Shown here one piece after another: positions 18,976 to 22,875 of a DNA stretch of 22,875 nt. Positions within the stretch are counted from its first letter, which is position 1, and the number at the start of each line of letters is the position of its first letter. The position numbers were made by a program, and so were the translations under genes. The notes under the pieces were generated by a model that was not told the DNA's origin, did not search any database, and was given only the letters and a program-made list of their open reading frames with translations. The DNA comes from a virus: IMG/VR virus record IMGVR_UViG_3300042914_001412, positions 1 to 22,875 of that record; one strand, written 5' to 3'.

Positions 18976-19346
18976 TTATCCCTCCTGTGACGTTTTCTGT
19001 CGTCAGCATTTTCTTTGATTGTGCCGTAACATAAGTTAGCCAAAACATTATTTGTCTTGTTTCCATCAAGGTGACGTATTTCGCCGCGCTCAATCGTAAC
19101 AGGCCGTTCACCCACAAATGCGCGCAACACCAAATGATGCACATACGCCGTAAACGACCCGCTACTGCTACTCAGTTTTACGCACAAATACCCATTTTTA
19201 CTGCTGAATTGTTTTAACTCGCGACCTTTGTAAATTGTATTGCCGTGCTTTCCATATTTTACCTTACGCCATACCGAACGCACATGGCCGTAGTCGCTGA
19301 CCTCATAGAAGCCTTCATATCCGGGGATAGGTTTCCAATATTCCAT
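18972..19346 (-). CDS. HNH homing endonuclease with NUMOD4 domain
   Basis: A 124-residue free-standing homing endonuclease. NUMOD4-like start: YWKPIPGYEGFYEVSDYGHV (residues 3-22), which begins with the W-x-P-x-x-G-x-E-x-x-Y-x-V-S motif. A nuclease core follows, with AYVHHLVLRAF (His70-His71), RHLDGNKTNNVLANLCYGT (His92, Asn99/Asn100, Asn104) and a basic tail. The gene is AT-richer than its flanks and sits precisely between polymerase and primase, with a 4-base overlap on one side and 3 bases on the other. Such elements cut homologous loci lacking them and spread by repair. No intron boundary is visible in either neighbour. Confidence 0.92.
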   Translation of the reverse strand: MEYWKPIPGYEGFYEVSDYGHVRSVWRKVKYGKHGNTIYKGRELKQFSSKNGYLCVKLSSSSGSFTAYVHHLVLRAFVGERPVTIERGEIRHLDGNKTNNVLANLCYGTIKENADDRKRHRRDK

Positions 19347-19349
19347 GAT

Positions 19350-21236
19350 CTATTTCCCGTAACGCGACATAACGCTCGCCTCCACGTCTAGCGGTAAACC
19401 TTCCGCCCAAACAGGTGGGGTCGTCATTACTTCTTCTAGGAGCGCCTTCGCCTCTTCGGGCCGATCAGACTCCATAACAATTTCATCGTGAACATGCAGA
19501 ACAACGTCAGGCAGACGGCGCAAAGCCTCGCGTAAAAGATCATGGGCGGTCGCTTGTGTGACGTTCTCGCACGCAAGCCCTCGCCAAAGCCTGCCACGCG
19601 GCCACTCTTTAGCATCCGCCGCAGGCTTCCAAGACGCCTTTGAATAGGTGATCGAACCATCGTCTTCAAACTTGGCGTTCGGGTAGCACAGCACGCGGCC
19701 GGAAGGGAGAGCATACCAAAGGTGCTGACCGTCAGCCAAGTAAGATATGCGGCCGGCTGTGAATACTCTGCCGGGGTTGCGCAGCGCACGAATGTAAGCA
19801 ACCTCAAGGTCAGACCAGAACGGAACCGACCACACGTTTGTGCGACGCCATGCGTCTACCATACGTCGTGCCTCTTCTTCAGGAAGGCTCAACCCATAGA
19901 CGCGGCCCATCGCAGCGAACGCGCCGATTCCGCCGCCGAAACCGCACGCCAGTTCCTGCACCTTACCGACCTGGCGCTGCGACTTATTGACACTATCATA
20001 CGGCACGCGGAACGTAGCGGCTGCGTTGACGACGTAAGGATCTAACTTATCACGGAACTGTTGTAACTTATCCTCACCCCTACCGGACAACCATGGATTT
20101 ACGCGGCCTTCGATGGCCGACCAGTCAGCGACGACGAATTGTTTACCGGGCGCAGGGATTAAGGCGGGCCGTAACATACCCCGCAAAACGTCTGTGACAC
20201 GTCGTCCGTAGTTAGGCACGATGGCATGGCCGCGAACCATTGAATGTCGCACGGATTCTGGGTCTTCGGCGCATTGACGTGTAAAGTTGTGGACTTGCGC
20301 ACCATACGAGGAAGCGCGCCCTGTGGCTGATCCTCCCGCAAAGACGAAAGCCCCTCTAACACGGCCATCACTACAAGCAAGATTATCAAGGCGATTAAAT
20401 TTAGCAACAGAAGACGCCCAAAGGTCGTCAGCGCATTGTATGACTTCTCTGACATCGGGAGGCACCTCCTCTGGGTCGTCTATGGCCAGTAGGTTCGCGC
20501 GGACTGATTTGTCGATTGAGACTTTATCGGCACGTTCCATAAGTTTACGCGCTTCTGATCCAACACGTTCAAAGACCCATTCGCGCATACGGGGACTTCT
20601 GACCGATTGAATCGCGCCATCGGTGATTTCACGAACAGTAGTCTCGATCTCTTGAAGTTCGTCAGCCGCGTATTTGACCGCCGCACGGCATAGACGCTGA
20701 TCGACAAGAACGCCACGGTCATTGATGCGCTCGTTAGTGTGATAATCATCTAGTTCCTCCTGCGTCAGTTCCCGCATGGCTTTACTGGCGGCGCGCATTG
20801 TTCTAACGTCTTGCTCGCAGTATTCGATAAGTTCCGGTATGAGATCATCACGGTATGGAGGAATGCAGCAAGCACGAACCAGAGCAGCGCCACGATGATC
20901 TTTGCGCATTTCAGTTCCGGCGAATCGTCCGACATCTTCTAAACTCCCTGGCGCACAGTTCGCCCGCGCTTGCGCAGCGGTGCAGTAGAATTGTTCAAGC
21001 GGTATATCCATCTTGAGGACGTGCCAAAAGATAAGCCGCTCGAACGCCGCGTTGTGAGCCCGAATCTGACCCGTAATCTCCGGCATAGGTTCACCCGGCC
21101 GCCATGTCTGCACAGGGCCGTCATCAATAGCATACGACATGCAAATAACTTGCGTTGACGGATGACGGGCGTAGTTATATACGCCCGCCGTCTTCAGATC
21201 GCATTCCGATCTTGTCTCGAAATCGAGCCAGATCAT
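19350..21236 (-). CDS. Family A DNA polymerase with 3'-5' exonuclease
   Basis: A 628-residue replicative polymerase. Exonuclease: Asp5 and Glu7 in MIWLDFETRSE, the Exo II block AHNAAFER (60-67) and Exo III YCEQDVRTM (Tyr139, Asp143). Polymerase: conserved GGSATGRASSYGAQVHNFTR (301-320); motif A VVADWSAIEGRV (Asp371, Glu376); motif B RQVGKVQELACGFGG (Arg421, Lys425, Leu429, Phe433); motif C HVHDEIVME (Asp584, Glu585). The 5' nuclease domain of Pol I is absent, as usual in phage enzymes. Leu429 aligns with E. coli Phe762. The start overlaps an exported small protein by 4 bases. It is expected to copy the phage genome with the primase-helicase encoded downstream. Confidence 0.95.
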   Translation of the reverse strand: MIWLDFETRSECDLKTAGVYNYARHPSTQVICMSYAIDDGPVQTWRPGEPMPEITGQIRAHNAAFERLIFWHVLKMDIPLEQFYCTAAQARANCAPGSLEDVGRFAGTEMRKDHRGAALVRACCIPPYRDDLIPELIEYCEQDVRTMRAASKAMRELTQEELDDYHTNERINDRGVLVDQRLCRAAVKYAADELQEIETTVREITDGAIQSVRSPRMREWVFERVGSEARKLMERADKVSIDKSVRANLLAIDDPEEVPPDVREVIQCADDLWASSVAKFNRLDNLACSDGRVRGAFVFAGGSATGRASSYGAQVHNFTRQCAEDPESVRHSMVRGHAIVPNYGRRVTDVLRGMLRPALIPAPGKQFVVADWSAIEGRVNPWLSGRGEDKLQQFRDKLDPYVVNAAATFRVPYDSVNKSQRQVGKVQELACGFGGGIGAFAAMGRVYGLSLPEEEARRMVDAWRRTNVWSVPFWSDLEVAYIRALRNPGRVFTAGRISYLADGQHLWYALPSGRVLCYPNAKFEDDGSITYSKASWKPAADAKEWPRGRLWRGLACENVTQATAHDLLREALRRLPDVVLHVHDEIVMESDRPEEAKALLEEVMTTPPVWAEGLPLDVEASVMSRYGK

Positions 21237-21436
21237 TCGTCGCCGCTTTCGAGACGGTAGCCAAGATACTCACCGTTCGGGCCGTTGTAGATCGTCATGT
21301 CGCCCACCTTTGGCGCGCTGATCTGACCGTAGGGCGTGTAGTAAAAGTTCTCTTCGGGGTATTGCAGTTCGGTGGCGACTGGCCCGTTAGGGCCGCCCCA
21401 CACGGCTATGCCGGCGGCTAGGATAATGTGTTTCAT
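21233..21436 (-). CDS. Small exported protein, 67 aa
   Basis: A 67-residue protein with a signal-peptide-like start, MKHIILAAGIAVWGGPNGPV-A, then a short beta-rich body (TELQYPEENFYYTPYGQISA, then TIYNGPNGEYLGYRLESGDE). The likely mature part is about 46 residues and would be periplasmic, with cleavage after GPVA uncertain. It is coupled to its neighbours by ATGA on both sides (21233-21236 and 21433-21436). An exported protein inside the replication operon is unusual. Superinfection exclusion or envelope modification is possible, but nothing in the sequence proves it. Confidence 0.72.
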   Translation of the reverse strand: MKHIILAAGIAVWGGPNGPVATELQYPEENFYYTPYGQISAPKVGDMTIYNGPNGEYLGYRLESGDE

Positions 21437-21819
21437 TTTTTCAGGCTCTGGTAGGCGCGCTTGACGCGGACGCGAGTGATGATGTTGGCGATTGTGTTCT
21501 TGGCGATGTGCAGCTTGATCGCTACGACGTTGTGCGAGTTACCGTCGTTTATCAGTTTTTCGACTTCTAACTCGCGTTCCGTCAGCGGATCGGCTTTGAT
21601 AAGTTCGCACCACTTGTCGCTGTAGCTGGGGTTGATGATGACAGGCTCATGCTTCAGCACGCTATACTTGTGATAGTATTCTGTCGTGCCGCCCTCTAAG
21701 AACTTGATGCGGGGGATAGACAGGAGCATGTGACGCGCGCTGCTGCCGTTATCTTCGGCGCTACCATTACGCGGCATGTTGACCGGAATATACCGGCTTA
21801 CCTTCTCGATTCGATCCAT
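21433..21819 (-). CDS. LuxR/GerE-type helix-turn-helix protein
   Basis: A 128-residue protein. Residues 79-125 (LTERELEVEKLINDGNSHNV, VAIKLHIAKNTIANIITRVR) match the LuxR C-terminal HTH consensus, LTxREREVLxLxAxGxSxKEIA...L..S.xTVxxHxxxI. The N-terminal 75 residues (starting MDRIEKVSRYIPVNMPRNGS) are not a recognised sensor domain and contain one Cys (71). It is a likely DNA-binding transcription regulator, perhaps of its own operon or of the divergent region. The ATG at 21819 is overlapped by the preceding small membrane gene and its stop is coupled to the next gene. The call is firm for the HTH and open for target and signal. Confidence 0.82.
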   Translation of the reverse strand: MDRIEKVSRYIPVNMPRNGSAEDNGSSARHMLLSIPRIKFLEGGTTEYYHKYSVLKHEPVIINPSYSDKWCELIKADPLTERELEVEKLINDGNSHNVVAIKLHIAKNTIANIITRVRVKRAYQSLKK

Positions 21820-21887
21820 GACACAAACACTCCCGATGCTAAGCCGAAGCCGTAGAAGAACAGATACAGCGACAGATCTTCAATCAT
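21798..21887 (-). CDS. Tiny membrane peptide, 29 aa
   Basis: A 29-residue frame MIEDLSLYLFFYGFGLASGV, then FVSWIESRR. One hydrophobic helix (about residues 5-25) is followed by a positively charged end, typical of a single-pass membrane peptide with the C-terminus inside. The ATG overlaps the preceding stop by 4 bases (ATGA at 21884-21887). The stop lies 22 bases inside the HTH gene. It has AGAAGG immediately ahead of the ATG. Support rests mostly on coupling and composition. Confidence 0.5.
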   Translation of the reverse strand: MIEDLSLYLFFYGFGLASGVFVSWIESRR

Positions 21888-22153
21888 TCCTTCTCTCCCA
21901 GATAAGCGGCGCGGGCAGAACCCATCCACGGTTTAGAAATTGCCTTTTTCAGTTCTTCGTTCTCCGCTTCCAACTCCGCGATGCGGGCTTTTAAGGCGTC
22001 AACGTCAACCGCCAGACGATGCACGGCGAGCATCTTTTCCAACTCCGCAATCCGTCGTGCCTGCGCCTCTAATGCGTCGGCGGCGTCTTTGCAGTCATAG
22101 ACAGTCGGCACGGGAGCGCGCAGCCGTTCGATTAGGTCGGTATAGTCAGTCAT
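21884..22153 (-). CDS. Coiled-coil protein (Ea22/Ead-like), 89 aa
   Basis: An 89-residue protein beginning MTDYTDLIERLRAPVPTVYD. The segment DCKDAADALEAQARRIAELE leads into a leucine-zipper-like coil (AVDVDALKARIAELEAENEE), ending with WMGSARAAYLGEKE. This N-terminus (DLIERLRxxxxxxDCxxAADALExQxxRIAELE) is frequent in phage proteins annotated as Ea22/Ead-like, as far as I recall. The function is unknown. GGGAG sits before the ATG. A hairpin terminator lies just upstream, so it may be made from a reduced read-through level or from its own promoter. Confidence 0.75.
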   Translation of the reverse strand: MTDYTDLIERLRAPVPTVYDCKDAADALEAQARRIAELEKMLAVHRLAVDVDALKARIAELEAENEELKKAISKPWMGSARAAYLGEKE

Positions 22154-22165
22154 CGGCTCTCCCAG

Positions 22166-22190
22166 AAAAAGACGGCGGCCTAAGCCGCCG
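22166..22190 (-). terminator. Minus-strand terminator or attenuator inside the replication operon
   Basis: A 7-bp stem CGGCGGC (22173-22179) pairs with GCCGCCG (22184-22190) around loop CTAA. Read on the minus strand it is followed by GTC and five T (22166-22170). It lies between the candidate ssDNA-binding gene and the coiled-coil gene, all leftward. It would lower, not stop, expression of the polymerase side unless another promoter exists. Confidence 0.78.
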
Positions 22191-22201
22191 CCTCTCTATC
22201 A

Positions 22202-22828
22202 TCAGCCGCGACGACGACGGCCAGTGTCTGCGGTAGAGCCATCGACCGATTCGGCTGGCGCACCGTCGAGCGAAATCCATTCGATCACGTCAAACACCGG
22301 AGTGTAGACGCGACCGTAGGACTTATGCTGATAATATTCCGAGCCGAGTTTCACGACGGCCACAGGGGCGTCCTGATCTTTCTCGACCTGATCGGCAACC
22401 TTCATGGCAAGCTGGTGCATAGCGCGCTTACCGCCAACGGACGTGACCGTGTAGCGGGCTTCCGTGCCAGCATCCTCACCGTCGAGGCACTTGACGCTCA
22501 TGCCGACCTGCGGCTCCCATCCGCGCTTAGCGCCAGGCGGGGGCACGTCCAGTTCGGGAAGCGGCTCCGTAATGGACACCATCTTCTCGCCAAGCACTTC
22601 GCCTTCGCCCCACGCGATGAAACCGTGGACGAACGAGAACGGATTGACCGCCCAGCGTCCGTCTTTGTCGATCTCAGTCTGATCCGCGCCGTAAACCCAA
22701 TGGCCGGTCTTATCCATTTTCAGGATGACCGAACCGACGCCAGCGTCAGTGTCGAGTTTACGCAGCGACTCAGCCAGAGACGCAGCGGTGGGGAGATTGG
22801 CGTTGCCGAACTTCACAATATTAGACAT
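22202..22828 (-). CDS. Conserved phage replication-region protein, candidate ssDNA-binding protein
   Basis: A 208-residue protein beginning MSNIVKFGNANLPTAASLAE. Conserved-looking blocks are ILKMDKTGHWVYGADQTEID, WAVNPFSFVHGFIAWGEGEV and TSVGGKRAMHQLAMKVADQV. KLGSEYYQHKSYGRVYTPVF follows, then an acidic stretch and a basic RRRRG tail. I remember near-identical blocks in many podovirus-like genomes beside family A polymerases, always uncharacterised. Aromatic-rich beta segments and this position fit an OB-fold ssDNA-binding role, but no signature proves it. It follows the partial gene at 22831 by 2 bases and is separated from the next gene by a terminator-like hairpin, so it may be the most highly expressed protein here. 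Confidence 0.75.
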   Translation of the reverse strand: MSNIVKFGNANLPTAASLAESLRKLDTDAGVGSVILKMDKTGHWVYGADQTEIDKDGRWAVNPFSFVHGFIAWGEGEVLGEKMVSITEPLPELDVPPPGAKRGWEPQVGMSVKCLDGEDAGTEARYTVTSVGGKRAMHQLAMKVADQVEKDQDAPVAVVKLGSEYYQHKSYGRVYTPVFDVIEWISLDGAPAESVDGSTADTGRRRRG

Positions 22829-22830
22829 GA

Positions 22831-22875
22831 CTAGACCTTTAGCTTAGAGAAGGCAGAACGGATGTCCTTGCCTAT
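22831..22875 (-). CDS. C-terminal end of an upstream gene, cut by the window edge
   Basis: Only the last 14 codons (IGKDIRSAFSKLKV) and a TAG stop are inside the window. The stop lies 2 bases before the ATG of the next gene, so the two share a transcript. Too little is visible to assign a family. Neighbours of this kind in related phages include nuclease and RecT-like or DUF2815-like proteins, but that cannot be concluded here. Confidence 0.6.
   Translation of the reverse strand: MGKDIRSAFSKLKV

Noticed and set aside
1-22875. tRNA genes, integrase, endolysin/holin, RNA polymerase
   Set aside because: I looked for their typical motifs and found none that could be supported in this window.

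Overview
This window is one contiguous piece of a tailed double-stranded DNA phage genome (Caudoviricetes). A P22-type portal, a P22-type coat protein with its own scaffold, a family A DNA polymerase and tightly overlapping small genes make a podovirus-like phage the best guess. Shine-Dalgarno sites are clear and GC is moderately high, with several AT-rich islands. This fits a Gram-negative, possibly alphaproteobacterial host, but nothing in the sequence fixes the host. I see no integrase, no lysis cassette, no RNA polymerase, no tRNA and no CRISPR array.

Layout. (1) 1-11638, minus strand: the packaging and virion operon. It runs leftward from small and large terminase through three small basic proteins, a mosaic virion-like protein, the portal, a ferritin/Dps-like protein, a block of accessory virion proteins, a tail fibre with a self-cleaving S74 chaperone, and the scaffold. 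The coat gene is cut by the left edge. (2) 11639-12172: a divergent control region of about 530 bp with no convincing gene. It holds two opposed arrays of ATAGT/ACTAT motifs around an AT-rich core, a tandem GTTAAGGTTAA repeat and a perfect DnaA box. It is my candidate replication origin or transcription switch. (3) 12173-15801, plus strand: fifteen small accessory genes, most joined by ATGA or TAATG overlaps, closed by a strong terminator. Recognisable members are a minimal cytosine-methyltransferase-like protein and a stand-alone DnaA domain IV. Two internal hairpins are each followed by the motif AACATATCCACA just ahead of a ribosome binding site. (4) 15856-16672: an odd pair of divergent genes whose start codons share one CATG. 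(5) 16663-22875, minus strand: the replication operon, read leftward. It includes a candidate ssDNA-binding protein, a coiled-coil protein, a LuxR-type HTH protein, a small exported protein, DNA polymerase, an HNH homing endonuclease and a primase-helicase, with a terminator-like hairpin after the first complete gene.

How it fits together. The replication genes supply a polymerase and a primase-helicase but no full initiator. The separate DnaA domain IV protein, together with a DnaA box and three one-mismatch relatives in leaders of the same operon, suggests the phage reads DnaA-box-like sites for origin use, early gene control, or both. That link is the most interesting hypothesis in the window and is inference.
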